From UBA5336 sp038745855 (lineage in GTDB: Bacteria; Pseudomonadota; Alphaproteobacteria; Caulobacterales; Hyphomonadaceae), in assembly GCA_038745855.1 (NCBI GenBank), contig JBCDLC010000012.1, positions 12,943 through 76,942 of the forward strand: DNA of 64,000 nt, read 5' to 3'. The position numbers were made by a program, and so were the translations under genes. Within the stretch, counting starts at the first letter, position 1. Each line of letters begins with the position of its first letter. Under the pieces are notes generated by a model. It ran no database searches. It saw nothing but the letters and a program-made list of their open reading frames with translations, and was not told the DNA's origin. This document shows, in pieces, positions 7,286 through 15,885 of the stretch.

Positions 7286-8332
7286 ATGGGCCGAAAGATC
7301 GCCATCGTTCTGTTCAATCTTGGCGGTCCGGATTCCCAGGCGACGGTTCAGCCATTTCTGCAGAACCTGTTCGCCGATCCGGCGATTCTGCGTGTACCGA
7401 CGCCTGTCCGCTATCTTCTCGCGCGCCTTATTTCCCGGCTGCGCGCCCCGTCCGTGAAGGAAAACTATGCGCTGATGAAGCAGCCGGGCGGCGGGTCGCC
7501 TCTGCTTCCGGAAACAGAGGCGCAAGCGGAGGCCCTGGAGGGGACCCTATCCATCCGGCGGCCAGGCGAGATCTTCAAGGTGTTCATTGCGATGCGCTAT
7601 TGGCATCCACTCACGAAAGATACGGCTGAGGCGGTTTCGGCATGGGAACCGGACGAAACGGTCCTGCTTCCGCTCTATCCTCAATTCTCCTCGACGACGA
7701 CGGGTTCCTCTTTTGGTGAATGGAAGCGGTGGTACTCGGGCCCATCGAAGTCGGTGTGCTGTTATCCCTTCAACGACGATTTCATACTGTCCCACGCCAC
7801 GAAAATAATGGGCGCTTGGGAAAAGGCTGGAAAGCCTTCGAATGTCCGGATCCTGATGTCTGCGCATGGATTGCCCGAAAAAGTCGTCGAGGATGGTGAC
7901 CCCTATCAGTGGCAAGTCGAGGCAATGGCAGATCGCTTGGTGGCACACTTGCCTGATCAGTTTGAAACCCAGGTATGTTATCAATCCCGCGTGGGCCCTT
8001 TGAAATGGATCGGGCCGGCGACGGAGGAAGAAATCGAGCGCGCCGCAAAAGACGGCAAGAACATCATGATCGCGCCGATCGCCTTTGTTTCTGAACACAT
8101 CGAGACACTTGTCGAGCTCGACTACGAATATCGCGAGATCGCCGAAGAATTAGGGGTGCACACGTACATCACGGTGCCGGCTTTGAGCACCCAAGACCTT
8201 TTCATCAAGTGTATGGCTGACGAAGTCGAGCAGACCTTGAACAGCAACTCGACTCTTCGATCGTGTCAGGGTAGCCGTCTATGTCCGAAGGAGTACGGCG
8301 ATTGTCCGTTCACTGAGTATGAGGCAGGATGA
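7286..8332 (+). CDS. hemH: Ferrochelatase
   Basis: Inserts Fe2+ into protoporphyrin IX to give haem. The 348-residue protein shows NLGGPDS at the N-terminus, YPQFSSTTTGS, the catalytic His in MSAHGLPEK and the acidic pair in EHIETLVELDYEY. The C-terminal tail has three cysteines (CQGSRLCPKEYGDC), a fourth occurs nearby in FIKCMADE, and CYQSR is further upstream. Some alphaproteobacterial ferrochelatases bind a [2Fe-2S] cluster through such cysteines, so a cluster is plausible. It lies 8 nt after hemE and overlaps hemJ as ATGA. Confidence 0.95.
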   Translation: MGRKIAIVLFNLGGPDSQATVQPFLQNLFADPAILRVPTPVRYLLARLISRLRAPSVKENYALMKQPGGGSPLLPETEAQAEALEGTLSIRRPGEIFKVFIAMRYWHPLTKDTAEAVSAWEPDETVLLPLYPQFSSTTTGSSFGEWKRWYSGPSKSVCCYPFNDDFILSHATKIMGAWEKAGKPSNVRILMSAHGLPEKVVEDGDPYQWQVEAMADRLVAHLPDQFETQVCYQSRVGPLKWIGPATEEEIERAAKDGKNIMIAPIAFVSEHIETLVELDYEYREIAEELGVHTYITVPALSTQDLFIKCMADEVEQTLNSNSTLRSCQGSRLCPKEYGDCPFTEYEAG

Positions 8333-8757
8333 TCTATCTCGCGGTTAAATCTGCGCACATTGTTTTTGTCGTGGCCTGGATGGCGAGCCTTCTTATCTAC
8401 CCACGGTACAAGATCCATCAGCTAACGGGTATTCCTGGTGGCGAGCTGGCACTCGCGATGTCTGATGCTTCAACACGGTTGAGGCGGATCATCATGACGC
8501 CTGCTATGCTGCTGGTCTGGGGCCTGGGTATCACGATGATCGTGTTGAACCCTGGCCTTCTCCAACAAGGCTGGCTCCATGCGAAAATCTTCCTTCTGGT
8601 CGTGTTGTCCGGTATTCATGGCTGGTTTGTCGGAATGGGCCGGAAGATCGACAATGGCCAATCTCCGGTGTCTGCGAAAACACTCCGGATGATCAACGAG
8701 GCCCCGTTTCTCCTGATGATCGTCGTTGTCGTCCTCGCGATAACCAAGCCGTTTTAG
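8329..8757 (+). CDS. hemJ: Protoporphyrinogen IX oxidase, HemJ type
   Basis: A 142-residue, four-helix inner-membrane protein of the HemJ (UPF0093) family, which oxidises protoporphyrinogen IX to protoporphyrin IX. The conserved His10 in VKSAHI and Lys86 in LHAKIFLL, residues needed in studied HemJ proteins, are present, as is the motif YPRYKIHQ. The start overlaps the hemH stop, so the last three haem steps encoded here are translationally linked. No other protoporphyrinogen oxidase is seen in the window. Confidence 0.93.
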   Translation: MIYLAVKSAHIVFVVAWMASLLIYPRYKIHQLTGIPGGELALAMSDASTRLRRIIMTPAMLLVWGLGITMIVLNPGLLQQGWLHAKIFLLVVLSGIHGWFVGMGRKIDNGQSPVSAKTLRMINEAPFLLMIVVVVLAITKPF

Positions 8758-8881
8758 GTGAAATCCGAACAGATCGCGAATTCTTCGCTTGACCTCGATC
8801 CAATCTAATGAGCATAGCCCGCTAAAGCTCCGCTTCTTATAGCAACGCCATCCCCCGCGCTTGCATCGATTTCCGAAAAAC

Positions 8882-10171
8882 ATGCCAGACACATCACTCG
8901 ATACCGTCAGCCGTGTGACGCTGCACGAACTCAAAGCCAAAAGTCCAACGGCCCTCCTCGCGTATGCCGAAGAGTTGGACATCGAGAATGCCTCGTCCCT
9001 TCGTATGCAGGATATGCTTTTCGCGATCCTGAAGGAGCTGGCAGAGCAGGACATTGAGATCATCGGGGAAGGGGTGCTTGAAGTACTGCCCGACGGTTTT
9101 GGCTTCCTCCGCTCACCGGAAGCGAATTACCTGCCCGGGCCTGACGACATTTATGTCAGCCCCAATGTGTTGAGAAAAGCGGGTCTTCGGACAGGTGACA
9201 CGGTCGAAGGCCCGATCAAGGAACCGCGGGAGAACGAGCGCTATTTCGCCCTGAGCGACGTCACGCAGATAAATTTCGAAGAGCCTGAACGTGCCCGGCA
9301 GAAGGTGCATTTCGATAACCTTACGCCGCTTTATCCTGAAGCTCGCTTGCGCATGGAGAGTCAGGATCCGACCAAGAAGGATCGCTCCGGTCGGGTCATC
9401 GATATTGTTTCTCCGATTGGCAAAGGACAACGCGCCCTTATTGTCGCCCCGCCGCGGACGGGTAAAACCGTCCTGCTGCAGAATATTGCTTCATCGATCG
9501 AGGAAAATCATCCTGAGTGTTATTTGATCGTCTTGCTTATTGATGAGCGACCGGAAGAAGTTACTGACATGAAGCGGACCGTGAAAGGAGAGGTCATATC
9601 CTCTACTTTCGACGAACCTGCCACACGTCACGTATCCGTTGCCGAGATGGTCATCGAGAAGGCGAAACGATTGTCCGAACACGGACGAGATGTCGTGATC
9701 CTGCTTGACTCAATCACGCGCCTTGGCAGGGCTTACAACACGGTCGTTCCATCGTCTGGCAAGGTTCTCACAGGCGGTGTTGATGCGAATGCACTTCAGC
9801 GGCCCAAACGTTTCTTCGGCGCTGCACGAAATCTCGAAGAAGGCGGATCACTCACCATAATCTCGACGGCGCTCATCGATACCGGGTCACGCATGGATGA
9901 GGTGATCTTCGAAGAGTTCAAAGGTACGGGTAACTGCGAGGTGGTTCTCGACCGTAAGGTTGCAGACAAGCGTACTTTCCCAGCGATCGACATAATGAAA
10001 TCTGGAACGCGGAAGGAAGAGCTGATCACGCCGCGCGAACAACTTCAGAAAATCTACGTTCTTAGGCGCATCCTGAATCCAATGGGTACGTCGGACGCAA
10101 TCGATTTTCTCCTGGATAAGCTTCGCCAAACCAAGACCAATGACGAATTCTTCGAAGCAATGAAGAACTGA
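8882..10171 (+). CDS. rho: Transcription termination factor Rho
   Basis: A hexameric RNA helicase that ends transcription at rut sites. The 429-residue protein (family about 420) begins MPDTSLDTV and has the N-terminal helical domain with LHELKAK, the RNA-binding cold-shock-like domain (EGVLEVLPDGFGFLRSP), the Walker A segment PPRTGKT near residue 190, the Walker B segment VVILLDSITRLGRAYN and the GGVDANALQRPKRFFGAARN region. An upstream in-frame TTG at 8861 exists; neither start has a clear ribosome site. The hemJ-rho gap is 124 bp. It is convergent with parB, 24 bp apart. Confidence 0.97.
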   Translation: MPDTSLDTVSRVTLHELKAKSPTALLAYAEELDIENASSLRMQDMLFAILKELAEQDIEIIGEGVLEVLPDGFGFLRSPEANYLPGPDDIYVSPNVLRKAGLRTGDTVEGPIKEPRENERYFALSDVTQINFEEPERARQKVHFDNLTPLYPEARLRMESQDPTKKDRSGRVIDIVSPIGKGQRALIVAPPRTGKTVLLQNIASSIEENHPECYLIVLLIDERPEEVTDMKRTVKGEVISSTFDEPATRHVSVAEMVIEKAKRLSEHGRDVVILLDSITRLGRAYNTVVPSSGKVLTGGVDANALQRPKRFFGAARNLEEGGSLTIISTALIDTGSRMDEVIFEEFKGTGNCEVVLDRKVADKRTFPAIDIMKSGTRKEELITPREQLQKIYVLRRILNPMGTSDAIDFLLDKLRQTKTNDEFFEAMKN

Positions 10172-10195
10172 TCTGCGACAGATAGTTATCGCCGG

Positions 10196-11107
10196 TTAGA
10201 GTTCCGAACCCTTTCCCGTTAAGCGTCGGCAAACATCATCAAGTTGGTCGAGCTGACGATACTTGATGCGGATTTCTCCGCCTCTCGCGCCGTGCCGGAT
10301 ATCAACGTCGAGACCAAGATTGCGCGCGATATCAGCCTCGAGCGCCTGTGTGTCTACATCTTTCTGAGCAGCGAGCTGGGCAACCCCTTTACGGATATCG
10401 GCGCCATCCCTTGCGGATTTGGCGCGCATTTCAACATCCCGCACGCTCCACTTCTTCTCGACAGCTAGGTTGGCGAGCGCCTCTGGATCCGGTGCGGTGA
10501 GCACGGCGCGCGCGTGTCCAGCCGTCAGCCGGCCGTTTCGAACGTGTTCGCGAACAGGTTCTGGAAGGTTGAGCAAACGCATGGTGTTGGAAATATGCGC
10601 GCGGCTTTTCCCGATGCTTTCGGCCAAACCCTCCTGGGTTCGCCCAAAACGTTTGATCAGCGCATCGTAGGCTTCTGCTTCTTCCATCGGGTTGAGATCT
10701 GAGCGCTGGACGTTTTCGATGATCCCGACCTCTAACAGTTCGAGCTCATCCACGTTGCGGACTGTCGCTGGGATCGCGGAAAGGTTTGCTGCCTTCGCCG
10801 CCCGCCATCTACGTTCACCGGCGACGATTTGGAACTTTCCCGGCAATTTTGGATCAGGCCGAACAAGGATGGGCTGGATCACGCCCTTGGCCCTGACGGA
10901 TTCGAGGAGTTCTTCCATCGCTACGGGCTCGAAGGTTTGCCTTGGCTGAGCTGGGTTAGGCCGAATATCGACGATAGCGATTTCAGAAGGGCCGGCTGAG
11001 GAGCCGGTTGTTGCGGGCTCTGTTGCGACCGCTTCAACTTCTCCGATAAGGGAGGAGAGCCCTCGGCCGAGTCGGGCCGGTTTCCGGCGGTCTTCTGGGA
11101 TATTCAT
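10196..11107 (-). CDS. parB: Chromosome-partitioning protein ParB
   Basis: A CTP-dependent DNA clamp that loads at parS and spreads to organise the origin. The 303-residue protein has the N-terminal ParA-contact segment LGRGLSSLIGE (about 13-23), the CTPase motif GERR (97-100), ENVQR (131-135), a helix-turn-helix around 155-185 (SIGKSRAHISNTMRLLNLP) and a C-terminal dimer domain. Three perfect parS sites lie 1.4-3.7 kb upstream of its start, inside rsmG, mnmG and mnmE. The start overlaps the parA stop by 4 nt. Confidence 0.97.
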   Translation of the reverse strand: MNIPEDRRKPARLGRGLSSLIGEVEAVATEPATTGSSAGPSEIAIVDIRPNPAQPRQTFEPVAMEELLESVRAKGVIQPILVRPDPKLPGKFQIVAGERRWRAAKAANLSAIPATVRNVDELELLEVGIIENVQRSDLNPMEEAEAYDALIKRFGRTQEGLAESIGKSRAHISNTMRLLNLPEPVREHVRNGRLTAGHARAVLTAPDPEALANLAVEKKWSVRDVEMRAKSARDGADIRKGVAQLAAQKDVDTQALEADIARNLGLDVDIRHGARGGEIRIKYRQLDQLDDVCRRLTGKGSEL

Positions 11108-11919
11108 GAGGTCACCAGCCTAGACTTTTCTCGCGCCAGTACCTCAGAGGCGAGCTTGATATAGGCTTCGCTGCCTGGACAGCGATAGTCGTAGAGGAGC
11201 GCAGGTTTGCCAAATGACGGTGCTTCGGACAAACGCACATTTCTTGGGATAACAGTGTCGTAGACCTTCGTTCCGAAAAAGGACCGAACCTGCTCTGCAA
11301 CTTCGTCTGAAAGATTGTTCCGCCGATCATACATTGTCAGAACAACGCCTTGGATTTCCAGGTCCGGATTAAGGCCTCCGCGTACAACTTCTATGGTTCG
11401 AAGGAGTTGGCTAAGGCCTTCAAGCGCCAGAAATTCGCACTGGAGCGGAACTAAAATCGCATCGGCAGCGGTCATTGCATTGATCGTCAAGGAGGAAAGG
11501 GACGGCGGACAATCAATAAAGACGAAATCATAAGTGTCTTCGCCGCCTGCTAGCTTCTGTTGCAGATACGAGCGGATGGAGTCCCGCAGCCGATAAGAAC
11601 GGCGCGCGTCTCGAGCGAGTTCTGTTTCGACACCGGAAAGGTTTTCGTCGCCAGTGACAACATCCAAACGCGGTACGGACGTTTGCATTATCGCATTTTC
11701 AAGGGGGATTTTGTCCACGACGATATCATAGCTCGTCAGAGATCGGTCCTGTCGGTTGATACCAAGGCCCGTTGAAGCGTTCCCTTGCGCGTCGAAATCT
11801 ACTATCAATACGCGGTTTCCCACGGCTGACATCGCCGTTCCGAGATTTATTGATGTAGTCGTTTTCCCCACGCCACCCTTTTGGTTGGCGACGGCAAAAA
11901 TACGGGTGGGATCAGCCAT
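11104..11919 (-). CDS. parA: Chromosome-partitioning ATPase ParA
   Basis: A Walker-type ATPase that drives segregation of the ParB-parS complex over the nucleoid. The 271-residue protein has the deviant Walker A KGGVGKTT at residues 14-21, the A' segment VDFDAQGNAS and the Walker B segment FVFIDCPPSLSSL, all typical of Soj/ParA. It is the second member of an rsmG-parA-parB run: the start overlaps rsmG by 8 nt and the end overlaps parB as ATGA. Confidence 0.97.
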   Translation of the reverse strand: MADPTRIFAVANQKGGVGKTTTSINLGTAMSAVGNRVLIVDFDAQGNASTGLGINRQDRSLTSYDIVVDKIPLENAIMQTSVPRLDVVTGDENLSGVETELARDARRSYRLRDSIRSYLQQKLAGGEDTYDFVFIDCPPSLSSLTINAMTAADAILVPLQCEFLALEGLSQLLRTIEVVRGGLNPDLEIQGVVLTMYDRRNNLSDEVAEQVRSFFGTKVYDTVIPRNVRLSEAPSFGKPALLYDYRCPGSEAYIKLASEVLAREKSRLVTS

Positions 11920-12541
11920 ATCGGCGCACCTCCGAAAGCTTCAGAATTACAGCCGAAGGGTCAGTTCGGCTTGCAGACAACTCGTGGCGAAAGTGCCATT
12001 CGCGGGCTGCTCGCTCTAATTCTTCCTGCCATGATTTCCCTTTGTGGAAGAGTCCAACAGCGCCAAATTCGAACCATGATTGCGCATACTCTAGGAGTTT
12101 GGGCAGCGGTGCAAACGCGCGCGCAGTCAGATGTTGCACGGGAAACGGCGAAAGTGTCTCTATTCTGTGATTGATAACGCGAGCGTCGAGCTCGAGTGCT
12201 TCAATCGCTTTGGAGAGAAAAGCCGCCTTTTTCCCAATGCTTTCCGTAAGAGTTATCTGTGTCCGGCCTTTCAGTGCGATTGCAAGTACGAGGCCCGGAA
12301 ATCCTGCACCAGACCCGAGATCGAGGACGTGGTTAGAGTCTCGAAGCTCTGGGAGCAGTTGAAGACTATCCTCAATATGCCGTGGCCAGATGCGGTCGAG
12401 TTCCTTTGGCCCGATGATGTTCAAGGTTCGTTGTTGCTCGCGGACAAAATCAACAAATTGGTCGAGGGCCAGCAGTGTTTCACGTGAAACATCGTAACTG
12501 TTGGCGATGCGGTCTCTGTGGTCGATATCGGAACTGCCCAT
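11912..12541 (-). CDS. rsmG: 16S rRNA m7G527 methyltransferase RsmG (GidB)
   Basis: Methylates G527 of 16S rRNA using S-adenosylmethionine. The 209-residue protein has the SAM-binding motif VLDLGSGAGFPGL, preceded by WPRHIEDSLQLLP, as in GidB proteins. The ATG at 12541 shares a base with the mnmG stop (TGATG), indicating re-initiation. Codons 17-22, encoding VSRETL, carry a perfect parS palindrome. The mnmE-mnmG-rsmG-parA-parB order is the classic arrangement near bacterial origins. Confidence 0.95.
   Translation of the reverse strand: MGSSDIDHRDRIANSYDVSRETLLALDQFVDFVREQQRTLNIIGPKELDRIWPRHIEDSLQLLPELRDSNHVLDLGSGAGFPGLVLAIALKGRTQITLTESIGKKAAFLSKAIEALELDARVINHRIETLSPFPVQHLTARAFAPLPKLLEYAQSWFEFGAVGLFHKGKSWQEELERAAREWHFRHELSASRTDPSAVILKLSEVRRYG
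12476..12491. other. parS: parS centromere site inside rsmG
   Basis: TGTTTCACGTGAAACA, a perfect 16-bp palindrome identical to the widely conserved ParB-binding site. It is read in rsmG as part of the codons for DVSRET. ParB binding is inferred from the exact match and the adjacent parAB genes. Confidence 0.93.
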
Positions 12542-14412
12542 CAAGGCGTTTCCGATGAGACGACTGGCTTCTGTCGGATGTGGCCAAGAAGCGCTGTTAG
12601 AGCGCCTGGCGTTATGCCCTCAATGCGAGATGCCTGACCGAGTGTCGCGGGACGAACCGTTTCGAGCTTACTGCGTACCTCATTTGAAAGGCCGCCTATG
12701 GATCCGTAGTTCAGACCGTCAGGGATCGTTAGCGCTTCGTCCCGACGCATGGCCGCTACGTCCTGTTGCTGTCGGTCGATGTAGCCGGAATACAGCGCTT
12801 CTATCTCCATTTGCTCCGCGATGTGGTCTGGGGTGCTTTGGAGCTCCGGCCACGCTATTTTTAAGTCATCAAACGAAATAGACGGGTAAGCGAGGTACTC
12901 GAAAGCCGATCGTTTGCGGCCGTCCTGATTTACGGTCCAATCAAACGCCTTGGCCTTTGATGGTGCGAGCGAAAGCTTCTGTAGGGATTCCCGAGCCTCG
13001 ATCAGCTTGCGATGTTTCACGTGAAACATCTGGGCCTGCTCGTCACCCACAAGCCCCCACTCTATGCCTTTTGCGGTCAGGCGCTGATCGGCATTATCAG
13101 ACCGAAGCGAAAGCCGGTACTCAGCCCTCGATGTGAACATGCGGTAGGGCTCCGTGACGCCGCGGGTGACCAGGTCATCGATGAGGACGCCAATATATGC
13201 ATCGGCTCGGTCGAGAATGGGTGTACATAAATTTTGGGACTTTCGCGCTGCGTTCAGGCCCGCCATGAGACCTTGCGCGGCAGCCTCTTCATATCCGGTC
13301 GTGCCGTTGATTTGCCCGGCGAGATAGAGGCCCGGAAGAGCCTTGACCTCGAGAGCCGATGAGAGTGCGCGTGGATCGACATAATCGTACTCGATCGCAT
13401 ACCCAGGTTGGAGAATAGCAGCGGTTTCCAGACCGGGGATCGTCCGAACGAACGCTTCCTGCACACCTGTCGGCAAGGACGTGGAGATGCCATTCGGATA
13501 GATGGTATCGTCGTCGAGGCCCTCAGGTTCCAGAAAGATCTGGTGTCTGTCACGGTCTGGAAATCTGTGAACCTTGTCTTCTATCGATGGGCAATACCGC
13601 GGTCCGATACCCTTGACTGCGCCTGAATAGACGGCTGATCTGGTGAGATTATCCTCGATGATTTGATGGGTCGCCGGGGTCGTGAAGGTGATGCCGCAGG
13701 ACACTTGGGGCACACGTATCTTGTCCGTCAGGTGCGAAAAAGGAACTGGCTCGGAATCTGCGGGCTGCTTTTCGCAGGCATCCCAGTCAATCGTTCGACC
13801 ATCCAGCCTCGGCGGCGTGCCCGTTTTCAGTCGGCCCATCGGAAGCTGTAGATCGTAGAGTCGATTTGCCAGGGCGATCGCCGGTTTCGCGCCCATCCGG
13901 CCCGCGGGTATCCGCTCTTCGCCGCGATGTATCATTCCATTCAGGAACGTGCCGGTCGTCACAACGACTGCGATTGCGTGAAACGTCGCTCCACTACCGC
14001 ATTTGATCCCAACGACGGCGCCCTTAGACACAACAAGGTCGTCAGCGCCATCTTCGAGCACAACGAGGTTCTCATGTGACGAAATCACGGTCTGCATCGC
14101 TTTTCGGTAGAGGGAGCGATCGATCTGCGCGCGGGGGCCCCTGACGGCGGGGCCTTTGGATCTATTGAGCAACCGAAATTGAATACCTGAATGGTCGGCG
14201 ACCCGCCCCATAAGACCACCGAGGGCGTCGATCTCCCTGACAAGATGGCCCTTGCCCAACCCGCCGATTGCGGGGTTACAGGACATCTCCCCGATAGTGC
14301 TCCGTGAATGTGTAATCAGTGCTGTCCGCGCACCCGCTCGTGCAGCTGCCGATGCGGCTTCGCACCCAGCGTGTCCGCCGCCGACCACAATCACGTCGAA
14401 TTGGTTCTGCAT
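12541..14412 (-). CDS. mnmG: tRNA uridine-34 5-carboxymethylaminomethylation enzyme MnmG (GidA)
   Basis: FAD-dependent partner of MnmE in wobble-uridine modification. The 623-residue protein (family about 630) opens MQNQFDVIVVGGGHAGCEAA with the FAD-binding GxGxxG-type motif, and carries the GidA signatures GPRYCPSIEDKVHRF and GYEEAAAQGLMAG. The frame runs further upstream, but ATG 14412 matches the family start. A parS palindrome is embedded around residues 461-466, where it encodes MFHVKH. The gene lies 53 nt downstream of mnmE. Confidence 0.96.
   Translation of the reverse strand: MQNQFDVIVVGGGHAGCEAASAAARAGARTALITHSRSTIGEMSCNPAIGGLGKGHLVREIDALGGLMGRVADHSGIQFRLLNRSKGPAVRGPRAQIDRSLYRKAMQTVISSHENLVVLEDGADDLVVSKGAVVGIKCGSGATFHAIAVVVTTGTFLNGMIHRGEERIPAGRMGAKPAIALANRLYDLQLPMGRLKTGTPPRLDGRTIDWDACEKQPADSEPVPFSHLTDKIRVPQVSCGITFTTPATHQIIEDNLTRSAVYSGAVKGIGPRYCPSIEDKVHRFPDRDRHQIFLEPEGLDDDTIYPNGISTSLPTGVQEAFVRTIPGLETAAILQPGYAIEYDYVDPRALSSALEVKALPGLYLAGQINGTTGYEEAAAQGLMAGLNAARKSQNLCTPILDRADAYIGVLIDDLVTRGVTEPYRMFTSRAEYRLSLRSDNADQRLTAKGIEWGLVGDEQAQMFHVKHRKLIEARESLQKLSLAPSKAKAFDWTVNQDGRKRSAFEYLAYPSISFDDLKIAWPELQSTPDHIAEQMEIEALYSGYIDRQQQDVAAMRRDEALTIPDGLNYGSIGGLSNEVRSKLETVRPATLGQASRIEGITPGALTALLGHIRQKPVVSSETP
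13013..13028. other. parS: parS centromere site inside mnmG
   Basis: TGTTTCACGTGAAACA, a perfect match to the ParB-binding palindrome, encoding the core of MFHVKH in MnmG. It is the second of three identical sites within 2.3 kb. Confidence 0.93.
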
Positions 14413-14465
14413 GCTCGCGTCCGTCCGTGAAGAGCTATGCGATATAGTGAAGAGAGCGGCAGGCG

Positions 14466-15821
14466 TCACTTCCCAATGCAGAATTCCGAAAAGATGGCGC
14501 CAAGAACGGCTTCGACATCTATCTCTCCCATCAGCGCTGAGAGCTCTCGAACCGCACGCCTGATGTCTTCCGCCACCAGTTCCGCCCCGTACCCTTCCGA
14601 TAAAGCCACTCTTGCTGCGCCTAGACGTGCGCTCGCGTTTTCCAGTCCAGCCCGATGGCGGGCACGTGTGATTAGGGGTGGCGTCTTGTAGGTTGCCGTC
14701 TCCGATATCTTCCTCTCAAGGACCTGAAGAAGATGTTCAGTGCCAACCCCCGTCTTCGCAGATAGAAGCAATGTTTCACGTGAAACATCGATGATTGGTT
14801 GCGCGGGGCCCTGATCTTTCAACAAGTCCACCTTGTTAAGAACGACGATTGTGTTGTCGTCGTTCTCAAGAGCGCGATTCAGCTTTGGCGATGTTGCATC
14901 GACCACAAGCAAGACGATGTCTGCCTCATCAATTGCGCTCAAGGTTCTGCGGATACCCTCCCGTTCGATGGTATCGTCGCTGTCTCGTATACCGGCAGTA
15001 TCCGAAATGATGGCCAAGTGGCTCCCAATGCGAAGTCTTACTTCGATCACGTCGCGCGTTGTGCCTGGAATATCCGTGACAATCGCTGCATCTCGGCCAG
15101 CAAGGTGATTGAGCAGGCTGGACTTACCAGCATTGGGCGCGCCGACAAGAACAATGCGGAACCCATCTCTGATACTTTCGCCCACTTCTCCATCTTGCAG
15201 GGCTGTAGTCAGTTCTGTTTCCAACCTGACCAAGCGTTCTAAAATAGCATCAACAGTATCGGTGGGCGCGTCATCTTCATCGGGAAAGTCGACGGATACT
15301 TCCACGAGAGCAATGCATTCCAAAAGCTGGCGCTTCCAATCCTGGTAGGCGGTCTTGAGCGCGCCAGCCAATTGCGCGAGCGCCAAGTCTCTTTGCCCGA
15401 TCGTATCTGCCTCGATGAGGTCAGCGACGGCCTCCGCCTCTGTCAAATCGATCTTTCCGGAGTCAAAGGCTCGCCGGGTGAACTCCCCGGGCTCAGCCAT
15501 TCTGACGTTTGCGTGGCGAAGAATAGCGCTAAGCGCCGACTCTACGGTCGCGCGTCCACCGTGGAGAGAAAATTCGACGACGTCTTCGCCGGTGTATGAG
15601 TGTGGTGAAGCGAAACACGTGACGACGCCTTGATCAATCGTTCGTCCGTCCTGGTCCCTGAGGATAGTTACGGTCGCTTTGCGATCAGGAGGTCTTCCTG
15701 CAGGTACCATCGCGGTGGCCACGTGGAATGCGTCTGGTCCGGAGAGACGAATAAGTGCGATCGCGGAAGGGAGGGCGCCTGTCGCCAGTGCGCAGATCGT
15801 ATCGCGGTGGATCGTAGGCAT
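14466..15821 (-). CDS. mnmE: tRNA modification GTPase MnmE (TrmE)
   Basis: K+-dependent GTPase that works with MnmG on U34 of certain tRNAs. The 451-residue protein has the N-terminal formyl-THF-binding domain (TICALATGALPSAIALIRLSG, HGG), the G1 loop GAPNAGKSS, G2/G3 segments (PGTTRD, DTAGIR), NKVD, and the invariant C-terminal CIGK. ATG 15821 matches the family N-terminus; the frame is open upstream without homology. A parS palindrome sits near residue 345, read as DVSRET. Confidence 0.96.
   Translation of the reverse strand: MPTIHRDTICALATGALPSAIALIRLSGPDAFHVATAMVPAGRPPDRKATVTILRDQDGRTIDQGVVTCFASPHSYTGEDVVEFSLHGGRATVESALSAILRHANVRMAEPGEFTRRAFDSGKIDLTEAEAVADLIEADTIGQRDLALAQLAGALKTAYQDWKRQLLECIALVEVSVDFPDEDDAPTDTVDAILERLVRLETELTTALQDGEVGESIRDGFRIVLVGAPNAGKSSLLNHLAGRDAAIVTDIPGTTRDVIEVRLRIGSHLAIISDTAGIRDSDDTIEREGIRRTLSAIDEADIVLLVVDATSPKLNRALENDDNTIVVLNKVDLLKDQGPAQPIIDVSRETLLLSAKTGVGTEHLLQVLERKISETATYKTPPLITRARHRAGLENASARLGAARVALSEGYGAELVAEDIRRAVRELSALMGEIDVEAVLGAIFSEFCIGK
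14772..14787. other. parS: parS centromere site inside mnmE
   Basis: TGTTTCACGTGAAACA, a perfect ParB-binding palindrome, encoding part of DVSRET in MnmE. It is the farthest of the three sites from the putative origin, about 8.6 kb from hemE. Confidence 0.93.
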
Positions 15822-15885
15822 GGGGTTCGGGGGGTTAGAGAGTGATTGTGATACAGTGGAACGACACCATCCGCGCCACGGGATT

